The notes: a model not told the origin generated them from the letters alone. DNA of 64,000 bases from Epiperipatus broadwayi (GCA_028023455.1 JAQFVV010012422.1:10513337-10577336), one strand, 5' to 3'. Counted from the stretch's first letter, positions 1 through 12,494 are shown. Made by a program: numbers and translations.

Positions 1-884
1 CTTCTGATAAAGAATAGAAGTTAACTTGGGATATTTCAAGCACTGGATTTGTGTCATTATCCGAGCATGCCAGCTATATATAACATATGGTCAGCTGGAA
101 TCTGAGACTTAGTTCTCAAAATAAATAAAATGTTTTGGATTTAGGGTGTTGTTCTAATAGTCGAGGAGTGCTATAGCTAGGAAATATAGTCAAGCTGTGC
201 TTTTGAATAGCCTCAATCTGGCCATAGGTATCATTGATGGTTTGAAGGTATGATCCATTGCCATAGGTATTAAAAATATAATTAAATAATTGCATAAAGT
301 AAACTTCTAATAAATAAGTATTATAAGTAAATAAAAATATGATACATATATAAAAAATAATAATAATGTATGAAGAATAAATATGACTTAAGTTTGTTAA
401 AGCCAGGTGGACCAGTACAAATGCCATCCAATGTGGGTGCTGAAGTGCCATAAATGACCCAGCATAAGTAAAATTAAAAGTTTGAAACTAAAAATTTAAA
501 TGATCACAAAACTGCATAGTAATGAAAGTTGAAATCGGTGAGTAGTGGGAGAAGAGAAATAGACCAAGGTAAACAAATTATAATATTAAGAATATAAAAT
601 AATTAAAAATATAAAATAAAATAAAAAGTATGTAATATAAATAAAAATGAGAGAGGAGAAAAAAAAGTAGCCAGAGAGATAAATAAATTTATTATTGGGG
701 GTTGTTGATAGTCAGACGGGAATTAGAGAGAACTGAGGGGGTCTTGAGGTTAGTCGAACACTTTGTTCAATTTAAAATATTTAAAAATATTGAAAATAAA
801 GGCAAATAAATAAAATAAAATTTGTTTTTGAGAGTAAGTATATAATTGTGTAAAAGAAATATAAAGTAAAAAAAAAAACAACTA
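1..884. other. AT-rich sequence, no gene recognised
   Basis: No coding pattern, RNA gene or clear repeat was recognised. Short open frames here are low-complexity Ile/Tyr/Leu-rich translations of AT-rich DNA. A-rich purine runs in 540-880 lead into the LINE ORF1-like piece that follows and may be its 5' untranslated part. Confidence 0.4.
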
Positions 885-1760
885 ATGCATACCAGAGCCA
901 AAACAAAAATGGAGGCTCAAAATGATGAAGTAAATATATTCAGCAAAAAAACAGGAGTTCTAAATAAAGTAGAGAAAAGTAACATAGGAGTAAATGAAAT
1001 CATCACATTCTTTGAGGAAAAGTTGGAGAGACAGAAAGAAATGTTAAAAAAGCAAATAGAACAGTGGATACAGGAAATGATGATAGCATGACTAGAAGAT
1101 AGAAAAATAATAGAAATTTTTAAAATGGATATAGATAAGTTAGTAGATAAAACTAAAAATAAACAGGATAAGGAAAGGGAAATAATATGAGGAGAGAATG
1201 AAAAGGTAATAGAAAGAACAGATATAAATAAAGTAGCAGAAAGAATACAAGTAGTAGAATTAAAAGGTAAGGAAGTTAAGGGTAGAGTAGAAATTAAAAA
1301 TATATAAATTGACAGTAGAGGAAAAAAAGTGCAAGTATATATGTGCATTTAAAGAATAGCCCTGTTAATGTAAACAAATATATAAAAATAAAAATATGTT
1401 CTGAAAGAAAAGTGGTCAAGAAAATGATCCAGCTACTTAATGCATTTGACAATGTGAGGCAAACTTATGAAGCCAAAGAAGAGGATTCAAAGCTCTAGAA
1501 AGAGACAGAAATATGAATATTATGAATTTTGGCTCAGATAGAAAGGATTGGGATAAAAGGACTAGTTATAGAAAATTGTATATTTCTAAAAGAAGGGAGG
1601 CTGATCAATATACCAGCCATGATCCAGAAATCAACCACCAGGAACACCAAACCAGGGCTAGAAATAGGTCATGATTTTCTGGTCCAAGTAGATACATAAG
1701 AACCCTACAAAACCATCTGACAAAAAGTAAGTAGGGTTATAGTAATTGGACGGACTTTTA
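885..1760 (+). pseudogene. Decayed LINE ORF1-like (gag-like) fragment
   Basis: A 68-residue open frame (885-1091) begins MHTRAKTKMEAQNDE and is rich in Glu/Lys with heptad spacing (FFEEKLERQKEMLKKQIEQW), then stops. In other frames the coding pattern continues as KIKICSERKVVKKMIQLLNA and further basic segments to about 1760. A coiled coil followed by a basic domain is the usual plan of non-LTR retrotransposon ORF1. Several stops and frame changes show it is dead. An alternative is an unrelated purine-rich low-complexity stretch, so the call is moderate. Confidence 0.45.
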
Positions 1761-2089
1761 GACAACAGAAAAAATTGTTATTTGTACATGAATTATGAGA
1801 ATAATGTAAATAGAGTTAAATAAATAAAATAAAGTTGTTGTTTTTTAAAAGAATCAGTACCCAATAATGGAAATAAAAGAATAGATAAATGGAAGTAAAA
1901 TAAAAAAATTTTATTTAGAATTACTATATGATAATGGAAATAAAATAAAAAATAGATACATGAAATTAGTAAAATAAGAATATTTGAGAGTCAGTATATG
2001 GCGATGAAACAAAAAGTAAATAAATTAAATAAAGCATGTAATAAATAAAATGAAATCTATAATAAGAATAAATAAAAATCTGTCATGAA

Positions 2090-2700
2090 AGATTGAGGGA
2101 TGTATATCAAGTGTAGGCTGTTGCTTTGTAAATGTAAGTTCCATACCAAGCATTGGGGAGGGATAGAGTCCCATATTTCTAGGATAAGAATTCAGTAGAG
2201 AAAGTCCTGGTCCCATTCATTATGCTGGTAGATGTATTCCCAGCCCATTATCTAAAATTTATCTTCACTGGAAAAATAATTCTAGCATAAGCCACAAATC
2301 AGTTTGTTGGAAGAAAATTCCCAACACTGTTGTAATAAACCTCATTTTAGTCTAAGCCAAGTGATCAGTAGATGAATACTGCCATTTACAGTGACCCTGT
2401 ATTCTTTGGATGAAGTCTCAATGGAGAAAGTCCTGGGATCATTCAACCCACTGGTAGAGGAATTCCCAACATGTCAATAAAATTAAGTTGTATATTTTTT
2501 TAGCATAAGTCAAAGGGTCAGTAGATGTGTCCTGTCTTTCACAGTATACAAATTCCCATACACATCATTGGGTGCATGTTGTATTTCATGCTTCTCACAA
2601 ATGACATAATCATTGCAGTCAATGTAGATTACAGCCTGTGAGATAACGCAGCATAAGAAGATCACCCTTTGCAGCTTGTAGATCTCTAACAATTCAAAAC
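2090..2700. repeat. Diverged tandem repeat, about 228-bp period
   Basis: GAGAAAGTCCTGG occurs near 2196 and 2424, each followed by a CATTCA..CTGGTAGA..ATTCCCA block and then by a TAGCATAAG..CAGT block. A third TAAGCCAAG..CAGTAGATGA block lies between them. The spacing is about 228 bp and the copies have drifted. No protein or RNA family was recognised in it, and the overlapping minus-strand open frames look incidental. Confidence 0.45.
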
Positions 2701-2860
2701 ATTTTATTGAAAAATAGTAAATAAATAAAAATGAAAAAAATCAAACAGTAAAGCTAAAATCAAATATCAGAGCTAAAATGGGTCATGTTGATGAATTTTA
2801 CCTCTCAAATGGGGGATGTTTTTGTGTGTGATGTAACACTAATGAGATATATGTTATAAA

Positions 2861-2873
2861 GCATGCACGCACG

Positions 2874-2906
<33 letters not shown>
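2861..2906. repeat. Compound microsatellite (GC)(AC)n(AT)n
   Basis: The run passes from GCATGCACGC through (CA)n to (TA)n without interruption. Confidence 0.9.
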
Positions 2907-2945
2907 CAGTATTACATATCTGATAATTTAAAAATAAACAAATTA

Positions 2946-3835
2946 TTAAGAAAAATAAGAATAATTAAAAAATTTAATATATTTAAGATTTTTAAAATGA
3001 AAGATTGTGTCAATTGTTTCCTCAGTTTTTTCACCTATTAATTTCAAGTTAATATTAGATAAAATGAAAGGTTTCCACATAGCTGGAATATGTTGTGTAG
3101 GTCTCTTTAATATTTCAATTGACTCTCTCGTGGTTCTTAAATCATATCTTTCCAAATTAGCAAGTATTTTTGTATTGTCAAAATCAGGTTTGTGACCAAT
3201 TTCTAAAAAATGGGAAGTAAAAACTGATGTGCTAATTTTTTGATTAAAAGCATTTCTATGTTCCTTAATTTTGACATTTATTCATCTATTACATCTGACC
3301 CACATAGCTTCTTGAGCTCTGCAAACATGGAATTTCATAAACTCCTTGGTGTTCCCAGAATATTCTGTCTTAGGTTTATATTAAAAAAATCACCAATTTT
3401 TTTGCCAATAGAAAAAGTAGTTTTTAAATTAAAACAAGATAGTCTTCTACTGATTTTATCAGTAACCCCTTTAATTTAAAGTAAAATTACTCTATTAAAA
3501 GAGGAATTGTCAATTCTATCCTCTTTTTTCTTTTTAGTATTAATGTTATGTAAAGCCTTACATATGATATTTTTATTATAATTCTTAGAAAGTAGAATAT
3601 TTTTTGTAAGTTCTATTTCTTGAGTAAGATTTTCTTTATCAGATAAATTATAAACTCTAGTCAAAAGATTTTTTGCTACAGAAAAAATTTGTGCAGGATG
3701 ATGATGAGAATTAAAATCAAGATATCTGTTTGTATGGGTGGATTTTCTATAAACTGATATTGATAATGTTTCATTACATTTGCTTGCAATTAAAATATCT
3801 AGAAAAGAAAGAAATCTATAGATATATGACAATGT
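2946..3835 (-). pseudogene. Penelope-like element, RT end plus GIY-YIG remnant
   Basis: The minus strand from 3832 reads FLSFLDILIASKCN, then SVYRKSTHTNRYLDFNSHHH and NLLTRVYNLSDKENLTQEIE. These are recognisable as the part of the Penelope-like reverse transcriptase after the catalytic motif (FLD-x-x-I .. Y-R-K-x-T-x-T-x-x-Y-L .. S-x-H-P). After a stop and frame change come GVYEIPC..SYVGQM, a decayed GIY-YIG core, and VFTSHFLEIGHKPDFDNTKI..ESIEILK, the usual PLE C-terminus. The GIY-YIG segment contains stops, so the copy is dead. The RT core upstream of YxDD is missing (5' truncation). Confidence 0.85.
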
Positions 3836-5523
3836 TTATAAACTGATTTTTAAAAAAGTCAAACATACATTTATTTTCAGTATAGATTAAAGATGCATAC
3901 AAATTAATATTTGTAGTTTGAATAAGCAAACTTAAGTTCATTAAGTGATAACATGTCAAAATTGGGTTGGAAAATGTGAAATCTTCATTTCAGGCAAAGA
4001 GATTTATATTCACTGGTATTAGCCATTTTGAGTTTACTAGCTTGATTTTAATAATGTGATATTACTGTATGAATAGTGAATAATAATAGAATATTACACA
4101 TTAATTGGATGTTTAATTTCAAGATACTAGAAAAGATTTCATGGACCAAATGTTATTTCATTATTCTGAATATGAGCATATTCACGACAATGGATTACAG
4201 AAGTTTAATGAAGTGGCAAATATAACAACTATAAAAATGACCTGACACAATGCTATCCAAATGGCATGTCATAAAAAGAGTGCAATTCTTCTGTTATATG
4301 AAGTATTGGTGCACTTGAGGTCTCTGTAATATTTTCTCTATGATCATAGAAATTTGGTAACTGATTCCATACCTAATGCTGTGACGGAGCCAGTACATTT
4401 TTATTTTGCAAAATAACAGCATTATTATTTCATCCTCACTGTTTCATACTTTTTATGACCTATCAAGAAGTGACTAAAGAAAAGCAACAAATTTTTAGTG
4501 TTTCAGAGTAGTTTCTTTGAGAAATAAGTGGTTTAACATATTTATAAAGTTCGTAGTTTGACTTTCACTCCATATTTATATAATGAACCAAATGTCAAAA
4601 TAGAAAATTGTGCATGTTATATCATTTGTATACTTGACAATTGTCATGGCACAAATATTTTTGAATATCAGTTCTTCTTTATGATAAAAGATGATTTGGC
4701 AGTGCAGACTATGTTTTAGTTTAAAAATCCTTATGCTATTGTTAGATTGAGACTGTTGACACAATATCATAAGGGACCTCACAATAACATGCTGTGCAAG
4801 AGATTTGTAATCTGTGGATTTGAGTCTTTTCAGATGAAATAATGTTCTCAGTATTTTAAAGCAATAGAAACATAATATCCCCCATGTGCACTTCCAATGG
4901 TAAGCTAATATTAAAATTTGTTTTAGCCAATGGTACTTATAAAATTTTGTCAGTACATGGATTCCTTCTCAGATAAAACAATTCAAAGAAAACAGTACAG
5001 TGCAGAGGTAGTGTTAGTAAACCTAAAGCTGAATATTAATAAATTACAACCAACTCTTGTCATTTCCATCTTATGAATTTTTGAGCAATGAACTATTTTA
5101 TTAAGATCACTGAACCTAATATTTATTTATGGTAGTGAAGATGACTGTTGGAGAATGATATTTTTAAAAATTTGGGTACAATAAAGTATTATGTGTTGGT
5201 ACTATTTGTTTATATTTTTGTTGTTATTTAATAATATATTTAGAATTTACCAAATTATAAGCAATTTACAACATTTTAATATTAATCCAATTAACCATTC
5301 AATATTGGTCAGTAAATAGGTATTTAGCTATTCTTAACTAGAGGATAAACAAAAATAAAAATTGCTCAAATCTTCACCAACTGATAATTAGAAAATCTGA
5401 TGAATAATCATGTCTTTACTACTCTTCTGTGAGGGGTTGGCTATGTATAACAATTTTATCTTTACAATAAGTGATGTACAGTATATAACAATCACATCTC
5501 TCATGTTCCTTTTCTTTATTTAG
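3836..5523. other. Intron or upstream sequence, nothing recognised
   Basis: No exon, RNA or repeat could be supported here. A 68-residue minus-strand open frame at 4576-4782 has no family resemblance and looks incidental. The pyrimidine tract before 5524 belongs to the first recognised laminin acceptor. Confidence 0.5.
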
Positions 5524-5638
5524 GTCTTTAAATGTGTCTCCTATTTTTGCCCTTGTAAGACATAAATCTGGAGATGTCTACATTAATTTAAATGCAGCAG
5601 TGAAACAAGTAATAACATCCATGCAAAATATTTTACAG
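5524..5638 (+). CDS. Laminin alpha exon (coiled coil), first in window
   Basis: The exon follows a T-rich tract ending in TAG and is followed by GTAAC. One base completes a codon from an upstream exon outside or not recognised in the window. The remaining 38 codons are open (SLNVSPIFALVRHKSG at the start, VKQVITSMQNILQ at the end). The sequence is helical and hydrophobically spaced, as expected for the laminin coiled coil, but is not diagnostic alone. Assignment rests on the donor phase 0, which joins exactly to the next exon. Confidence is lower than for the LG exons because the upstream neighbour was not found. Confidence 0.6.
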
Positions 5639-7150
5639 GTAACAATTTAAGTACTTCCAAGTTAAATTTTATAATACTGATATCAATCACAATCCTATTA
5701 TTAATAGTTTATTCTTATTAACATTAAAATATAAAGTTTAAAACTAGATTTGTTGTGGCCTTTAAGACTTTTTTAAGTGAATGTCTAGAAAATCTGTAGC
5801 AATGAATCATTGATATGCTTGAGCATAATATACAATGAGTAAATAAGATTAATCCTTTAATATATGTGACCTAGGATTTAAATCTAGACCAAGTAATTTT
5901 TGAAAGTTTATCAAATTATGAGCATTCTTGTTGTTTCATTTTCAAACAGCCTAGGCATAGCCAATCTAACTTGTCCCCATGTTGTTTTGTAAATGAGTCT
6001 CCAGTATTGTCTAGATGACAAAATTGATTGCTGAGACCTTGATTGTAAAAAAACCAATAAATATTACAAGATCTTTTCCACTATTGATAAAGATATCCTA
6101 TAAATGCTCACCACATGGTTTGCCCATTTAAACAACCAATTTAATAAATTCTGAATTATGAGATTATGATGTGTTAAATCTCTAGAAATAACTAACCTCA
6201 TCATGATGGTATAAATTTGAAGTCAAGCCTGTAGAAATAAAGATGTGAATTATTTATAATGTATAGTTTTCAAATGCCACAAACTGATTAAATATGGCAA
6301 CATTTAGGATGATTTTATTGGGAAATATATCATTAGGATTCCACCTTCCAAGGGAATTTCAAAATTAAATGTGTATTAAAAACCTTTTTATAATTCTTCA
6401 TATATATTGATAATTCATCAACTTGAATATAGAAGAAATAGCCTATTTATTCTATATACATGTGGAAGAGCATTTTGAATACAAGAAAAATTGATGACTT
6501 TTTAACACATGACAATGGTTCTCAGTCTTTTTACAATTAAAGACCATTTTTCTGATTACATACAAGTTACATATCACCAGCCTATGTATATCATCATAAT
6601 GCTATAAGCATTTGATTTTTATTCAATAGATAATTCATACTACAATAGCTTATAATAATTGGAATATAAAATACGCATTTCATGTGACGTGTACATTATT
6701 GGCAGGAGGAATGATGATGAGCATGACAACTTAAATATTAAAACAAATTGCTCATTCATTTAACCAAGTATCACATTTAATATGCAGCAAGTAAAATGTA
6801 GTTAAAATTAAAGCAAACCCAAGACATCTTATAGTATATCATTGATTGCAGGTTAGAAGCCACTTATACTGGAATATTTTTGTGAAGACTTGTAGAAATA
6901 TGATTCAAAAATGGAAAATTTTATAGAATACCATTTGACAATTTAAAAAATCAATTCAAAAATGCAGCACAAAATAGCTGAAACCTGTTTATAGGTAATG
7001 AATAAATGTATATTATATACATTTTCTTATTTCTATTTTTCCAACAGTAATGATATTTACCCTACACTAGAATCAGTAACTATAAAGTTGAACAATCCAC
7101 TGATATCAGATTAAATAGTATTATAAAATCCACATATCTAGACTGATTTA
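5639..7150. other. Laminin intron, nothing recognised
   Basis: The stretch is AT-rich with many stops in all frames. A weak tRNA-like box-B sequence (CTAGGATTTAAATCTAG) near 5870 may be a SINE remnant but cannot be supported. Confidence 0.5.
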
Positions 7151-7165
7151 TGACTTTTGTCTTTA

Positions 7166-7462
7166 AACAGGCAAAACTCTCCATACAGTATTGCCACTCA
7201 GTGCAAGCCAGAGTAATCAATGGATGCCAGAAGGCTTGTGCACTGCTCTCAGATCCAAGGATCCTCACTGACGAAGGCCACAAACAAGAAACTAGTCTGG
7301 GGATATTGGATGAGTAGGCACTAAATGAGGATTTTTTGCACAAGCTTTCTGGCATCCATTGATTATCTTGGCTTGCACTGAGTGGCACTACTGTATCAAG
7401 AGTTTTGCCTGTTTTAATAAGTTATAAGCAAGCATAAGAAATGGTGATCATGTGATGTTTAT
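7166..7462 (+). mobile_element. Foldback element, family A, with 15-bp target duplication
   Basis: The element starts AACAGGCAAAACTCTCC and ends GTGATCATGTGATGTTTAT. It is flanked by the perfect direct repeat TGACTTTTGTCTTTA at 7151-7165 and 7463-7477, the best-defined insertion in the window. Its left part (to about 7243) is the inverted copy of the segment at 7330-7413, so the RNA would fold into a long hairpin with the hammerhead-like core (7261-7304) in the loop region. It encodes no protein. Long target duplications, foldback arms and a ribozyme fit a PLE-related non-autonomous retroelement; classical DNA MITEs make shorter, fixed duplications. Confidence 0.85.
7261..7304 (+). ncRNA. Hammerhead ribozyme-like core, family A
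   Basis: Stem I pairs ATCCTCA (7261-7267) with TGGGGAT (7298-7304), 7 bp with one G-U. The core is CTGACGA (7268-7274) and GAAA (7288-7291). CTAGTC (7292-7297) forms a one-pair stem III with a TA loop and leaves a GUC cleavage site. Stem II (7275-7287) has lost pairing in this copy (GGC against ACA), so activity is doubtful. Other copies keep GGC/GCC. Confidence 0.6.
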
Positions 7463-7589
7463 TGACTTTTGTCTTTATATGTAAAAAGAAGGATTTAAAG
7501 ATGGAACTAATGCAAGTAAGTTAGCCTAAGTTTAAACCTTAGGATTTTTTTATTTAAGAATATTAACTTAAATAAAAATTCAATTTTCA

Positions 7590-7850
7590 AGGATCTAAAG
7601 GTATAAGTTCAATTCCTATGCTAGTATTGTCATTAGTTAGACTGGTTACACCTGAAGAAGAGCAGAGAATAATACTACTCAAAGTGCTGTATAATCTATA
7701 ACCTATGCTGTCTATTTGTGTGTTATTACTAACAGTTATTTGTATTTGAAAAGGTTAAATAAAGTTTACAATTTTCTAGACAGTCACTATTTAATGAGAG
7801 CTAATGAAAATAGTCCAACATATTATACTGTAAATGATTACTTCCAGCTT
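7590..7850 (+). repeat. SINE-like repeat, family E
   Basis: The sequence AAGTTCAATTCCTATGCTAG resembles a tRNA T-arm/box B. It is followed by ACCTGAAGAAGAG and a 3' part ending in AATAAAGTTTACAATTTTCT. The same order recurs at 27640-27850, and reverse-complement pieces occur at 25690-25890, 25960-26100 and 27420-27600. The common layout suggests a tRNA-derived SINE or a short PLE derivative. The 5' end could not be fixed. Confidence 0.55.
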
Positions 7851-9214
7851 TGAATCCTAACCTTCAGTAACAAAGACAAAAGCCAGAAATCAGTCTAAAT
7901 ATTTGGTGCAATTTAGGACTCATTAATTACTCAATTGTGCATTAATTCATGCTTTAGTCTACTTCAAATCCATCTATTGTTACTTTGCAAATAGATGGGA
8001 GTATTATATCAAATCACTATGCTGCAAAAAAATTCTTGAGTTTAAAATCTTAACTATTTTTAAATTTTAAGTTATTAGCTTGGGAAATATAAAGAAGTAG
8101 GTAACTTCAGGACATGTGGATATAAGTCTTATTATTTGCTGAAAATAACTATTAGGCATAAACTACTTTAGAAACTCAAACATGGCATGTCCATCTATTG
8201 TTCACTAATTGCTCAAATACCCAATAGATGACTGGGAGCAGATAAATTGAATTACTATTTTTAATATATATATATATATCTTCTAACATGAAATACACAT
8301 TCCTTTCTTTTATACTAAGAACATTTATAAAACTGATAAATGACATCAGAGCTTGTAGACATACAATATAAACTAAGGTCTTAAGTTTTTAATACAGTAT
8401 TAATTAGTAGATATGCAGCCTTATGTAGCTGACAAGTAATCTAGATAAATATTTACCATATAAAGTTTATATTATTTATTTGTGTAATAATAATTGAGAG
8501 AGATTCAAAATGCTCATGCTATATTAATAGAGATCATATTTCTGCTAAAACTCTTATATAAGACTGCAATATTAGTTTTTTGGCTTGCTATTGTATTATT
8601 ACTTTGTAACCAAGAAAGAGTGGGCAAAAACAATCGGTTTCTAAATATGAAAACAAAATAAATTTAAAAATTCTAAAGATATTAATGAATTGTGTGGTGT
8701 CTCTTTAGTTACTGAATTGTAACTTATTTATTAAGATACTATTTTATTTGAACAATGAACTTCTTCAGAAATGGCTAGTCTAGTGAAATTATCAATAAAT
8801 TCATGGTGCCACACATCTAAAGGTTTATCTCAAATCTTTTTTTCTCTAGGATCCGTCTAAGCTAAAATTTGTATACAACTATTGGAGAATTTGTCCAAAT
8901 CTGTAATAAATATCATAAGTATTACTGAAGAAGTTAATGTGACTGAAATTCACTTAACACAAATAACTTCTTTTAACATTTTTGTTTAACTTAGAAATTT
9001 GTTTGCTTTTACAAGTCAAAATTGTAACTGATTTTAAACATTTCTATCAAATGAATTTTCTTCAAATATTGTACATATGTAAGGTATCAATGATAATGTA
9101 ATGTAGCACAGAAATATTTCAGAATTATTCAACAAATTGTCCAGTCTAACAGTGTTGATGGGCTAAATTTTAAAACACTTTATATTGGTTCGATAAATTT
9201 TCATGTGCACTAGA

Positions 9215-9475
9215 TAGAGAAAGTCTAAACTCTCCATATAGTAGTGCCACTCAATACAAGCCAGAATAATCAATGAATTCAAGAAGGTTTGTGTATAAAT
9301 TCCCCATCTAGTGCCTACTCATACAATATCCCAGACTAGTTTCTAGCTTGTGGCTTTCATCAATGAGAAGCCTTGTATCTGAGAGTACCACACTAGATCT
9401 TAGAAACTAATGCAATCCTCCAACAGCCATCTTTTACCTTATTAGATAATGATAAAGCTTTGAGTTCAAAATGAA
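9215..9475 (-). mobile_element. Foldback element family A, decayed copy
   Basis: The copy contains ACTCTCCATATAGTAGTGCC, AATCAATGAATTC, CATCTAGTGCCTACTCAT and GACTAGTTTCTAGCTTGTGG in the family A order, but with many substitutions. The minus-strand ribozyme core has TTGATGA instead of CTGATGA. It lies about 170 bp upstream of the PLE at 9640, which may be more than chance. Confidence 0.75.
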
Positions 9476-9639
9476 AACCCAATAATGTTTTTAATTCAAC
9501 AGTCACATAAAGAATGGTGATCATCTGATGTTTATGTGTGGTAGTATATGTTTTTAAAAAATACACTTTCATTGAATATTTTTTAGAGAGCATTTACAGT
9601 TAATTAAAATGGTAGGATGGGAACAAATGGATGAAATTG

Positions 9640-11345
9640 TAATGTGAATGATGAGCAGAAAGTTGGCATTCAATTGGTTTTAAATAAAAGCTTAAAAAGG
9701 AAAGAAAAATTTATTGTTAATTCAGCTATGGTTAGATATCTTAAGAATAAGTTAATTGCTAATGATGTGATCATTTCTCATGAAGACAAAGCTGGCCAGT
9801 TTGTCATTATGAAAGGAAATGAGTTTAGGGAGAAAATAGATAGAGAATTAAGTAATGATAAATATATGTTTTTAGAAAAAGATCCTGCTAATGTTATTAA
9901 AAGAAAGTTAATAGATGTTAAAAAAAAAATGGTAAATTCAAAAATTTTTAATAGACTATTTAAAATGTTATCCTAATGACTTCATATCAGTTCAGATGTT
10001 TATGAATATTAAGACTCACAAAGATGTTTTTCTTTTATTTTTGATTTTACAGGTAGTGTTGTAAAGAGTATTTCTAGGTTCTTAATTTTTTTAAACAATT
10101 TGTTGATTTTGGTCATAACACTGTGTTCTTTTTTTTTTTTTGAGGCTTTTGATAAGATTAATAATTTTAAAATGGAAAATAATTGGGTATTTGGTAGTTT
10201 GGATATTGAAAATATGTATTAATCTGTCAACAGATTAAGTAGTATTGATGTTTTTATGTCTGTGTTGGTTAAACATGAATCTTTGTCAAAGAATAAAATT
10301 AAAGTTATTAAAGATTTGCTTTTATTAAAAGATTCTTTGTACTTTACATATAATGGTAATTTTTATAAGATTAAGGAAGGGTGAATAATATTTATATTAT
10401 TTCTCCTTTAATTTGTTCAGTTTATATTAATCATTTGGAAGAACAAATTATTATTAAAAAGAATTGTGTATATTTAAAGTTATTTGTTAGATATGTTGAC
10501 GATTGTTTGTTTATAGTTGAAATGATAAATTAAAGGAGCTGGTAAATAAGTTTAATGGTTTTGATCATTCTATAAAATATATTGTAGGAGGAGGTTAGAT
10601 TTTGTTAAATTATTTTTTTTAAAATTTATTAGTGATTAGAAATGTAAAGAATAATTGTTTGTTATATAGTCATTATGTTAAAAGTAAAAAGTTACATTCT
10701 GTAATTAAACCTGATAGCTATCAATCTGTATTTCATAAAGGAGTTACTTTAAGAAATTATTGTTATAGAAATAAGAGATTAAATAATTCTAATGGGTAGC
10801 TTTGTTTCCAAAAGCTCAATTTTATAAAGATTATTTGTGTTAACTACTTTGGTAAATTTGTTAAAAGTATTTTATTTAATTGTAAAATGTAAAGAATAAA
10901 GAAAAATATTTCTTTGCCATTTAAATTGTTTTCTTATATTATTGTGTGTAAAAATAGTAGTTTGTTTGGAAATAAGAAAAAGGGGTATTACTTTGAATAA
11001 TTTATTAAATAATACAAAGAAAAATTTTGATAGAAAGACTACTCCTGGAGTTGTGTATATTAACCGTGTTTTCTTTAAAAACATATACATATATATGTAT
11101 ATCAATATAATTTGAGCTGAAATGAAAGAATAAAGATATATAAAAGTAGGGTTAGAAATATCTTAATTCTGCTTTATATATCCATGTAAAAGATACAGGC
11201 CACACTTTTAATTTCGATGAAGCTAAGGTTGTCTTCTTTGACAGAAATGAAATAAAAAAAATTAAAAAATCTTTATTAGTAAAACTTTATGATTCTGAAG
11301 CAATTAAGTTACTTCGAAGTTCTTTTGGATATTAAGGGTATATAG
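9640..11345 (+). pseudogene. Penelope-like element, RT to GIY-YIG, decayed
   Basis: A 110-residue open frame (9644-9976) carries VIISHEDKAGQFVIMKGNEF, the D-K-G-G/A-x-x-V-I-M segment at the start of the PLE RT. Downstream, in shifting frames, are NWVFGSLDIENMY (RT motif A region), LFVRYVDDCLFIVE (10485-10525, catalytic YxDD), VIKPDSYQSVFHKGVTLRNY, then TPGVVYINRVF and ALYIHVKDTGHTFNFDEAKV, the GIY-YIG and C-terminal part. This order is specific to PLEs. Stops and frameshifts make it non-functional, although the first frame and the YVDD box are intact. Confidence 0.87.
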
Positions 11346-11520
11346 AATGTAAGTAGAACTGTGGGTAATGTTATTTTGTAGTTCTTTACACTCCAGACGT
11401 CTACTTGTAGCAATAAAACTATTGGTTGAGTTTATATATATATTTTAGCTAGTCTGTTTGAGTTGTGAATTTGGGATAATTTTGATTATTTTATTGACTA
11501 GTTTAGTTTTATGTTTTTAA

Positions 11521-11635
11521 TAGGTAGATAGGTAAGTAGGTAGGTCAGTGAATGGGTGAGTAGGTGGGAAGGTAGGTCAGGAGGTGGGTAGGTGGATGGG
11601 CAGGGAAATGGGTAGGCAGGTAGGTAGGTGGAGGC
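11521..11635. repeat. GGTA/GGTG-rich minisatellite
   Basis: The stretch consists of short variants of AGGTAGGT, GGTGGG and GGTCAG, strongly G-rich on the plus strand in an otherwise AT-rich region. Its reverse translation gives a Pro-Thr repeat frame that is not a gene. Confidence 0.85.
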
Positions 11636-11674
11636 TTCAGGTCTTTTCTCTTGTAGCATTTATCATTAAAAAAT

Positions 11675-11765
11675 AAATGAATAAGCTTGTTTAGAGCTAT
11701 TAGCAGGCTCTTTATATATGTGTGTGTTCTAAAGGCATAATGTAATTGTAAAGCATGTGACTGCA
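11675..11765 (+). repeat. Family D tail-like repeat
   Basis: AAGCTTGTTTAGAGCTATTA and the following GCAGGCT segment match 53959-53990 (AAGCTTGTTAAGAGCTATTT, GCAAGCT), the 3' flank of the family D hammerhead element. No ribozyme core is present here. Confidence 0.5.
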
Positions 11766-12029
11766 CGTTAATACATACTGGTTACTGGTTAAACATGTTT
11801 AATATTTTTGCAAAATAGACAACTTAGAGACATTCTAGCTGACCATATGCTATTGGTCAGAAAATGGGTACTCTTACTATTAGTAGCTAATATATAAAAC
11901 AATGAATGTAAGTGAATGTGATGACAAAAATCAAGTGACATTATATAAGCCACTACATGTGTAACATATGATTAGAAAAAATAATTTATAATATATGCTG
12001 TAATACTTTTTTTTTTGTTAATCTATTAG

Positions 12030-12345
12030 TTTTTTGCTGATTTCAATGCAAAAAAACATTTATCTGTAACATTTGAAGAAAATGAAAACTACGAATATTC
12101 AGGCCAGGGCAGTGATGTGTTAGTACGTGATGAGAATACCTTAAGAGCTCCTGATACATCCTATGATGATGATTTTATGTTTGTAAATGAACCTAATGTT
12201 GCTGAAACACTAGAAAAAATATCACAAGTCATTTTTCCCACAAATAGAAAACAGATGATATTATTGTTGAAAGACTGCAATACCACTAAGATATGTAGCA
12301 GAAAAAGAATGGAGACAAACAAAAATGTAATGACTGCTATTGAAA
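12030..12345 (+). CDS. Laminin alpha exon (coiled coil, acidic segment)
   Basis: A long pyrimidine tract ends in ATTAG, and the exon ends at GAAA|GTAAG. It encodes 105 codons plus one base, open throughout, with no stop where neighbouring intron sequence is dense with stops. The product has an acidic patch (YDDDFMFVNE), a heptad-like stretch (VAETLEKISQVIF) and a Cys pair in CNTTKIC. It exits in phase 1, matching the next exon. The acidic insertion and cysteines are not a signature I recognise from laminin, so the domain call depends on the phase chain and position. Confidence 0.72.
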
Positions 12346-12494
12346 GTAAGAACTATTTACTTAAATGTTATTTTTAAATATGTGTACTTTATGATTATTT
12401 TATTTTAAAATTATATATTTTATTTTGTACTTTCTTTTAGTCTTAAATATAAACAACTATACTTTGAATACAATAATTTGGAGCCATTTTGAAA

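Noticed and set aside
917-1348. 143-residue minus-strand frame, Ser/Leu/Ile-rich
   Set aside because: It is antisense to the Lys/Glu-rich ORF1-like sequence and has no domain.
11545-11766. Pro/Thr-repeat minus-strand frame
   Set aside because: It translates the GGTA minisatellite.
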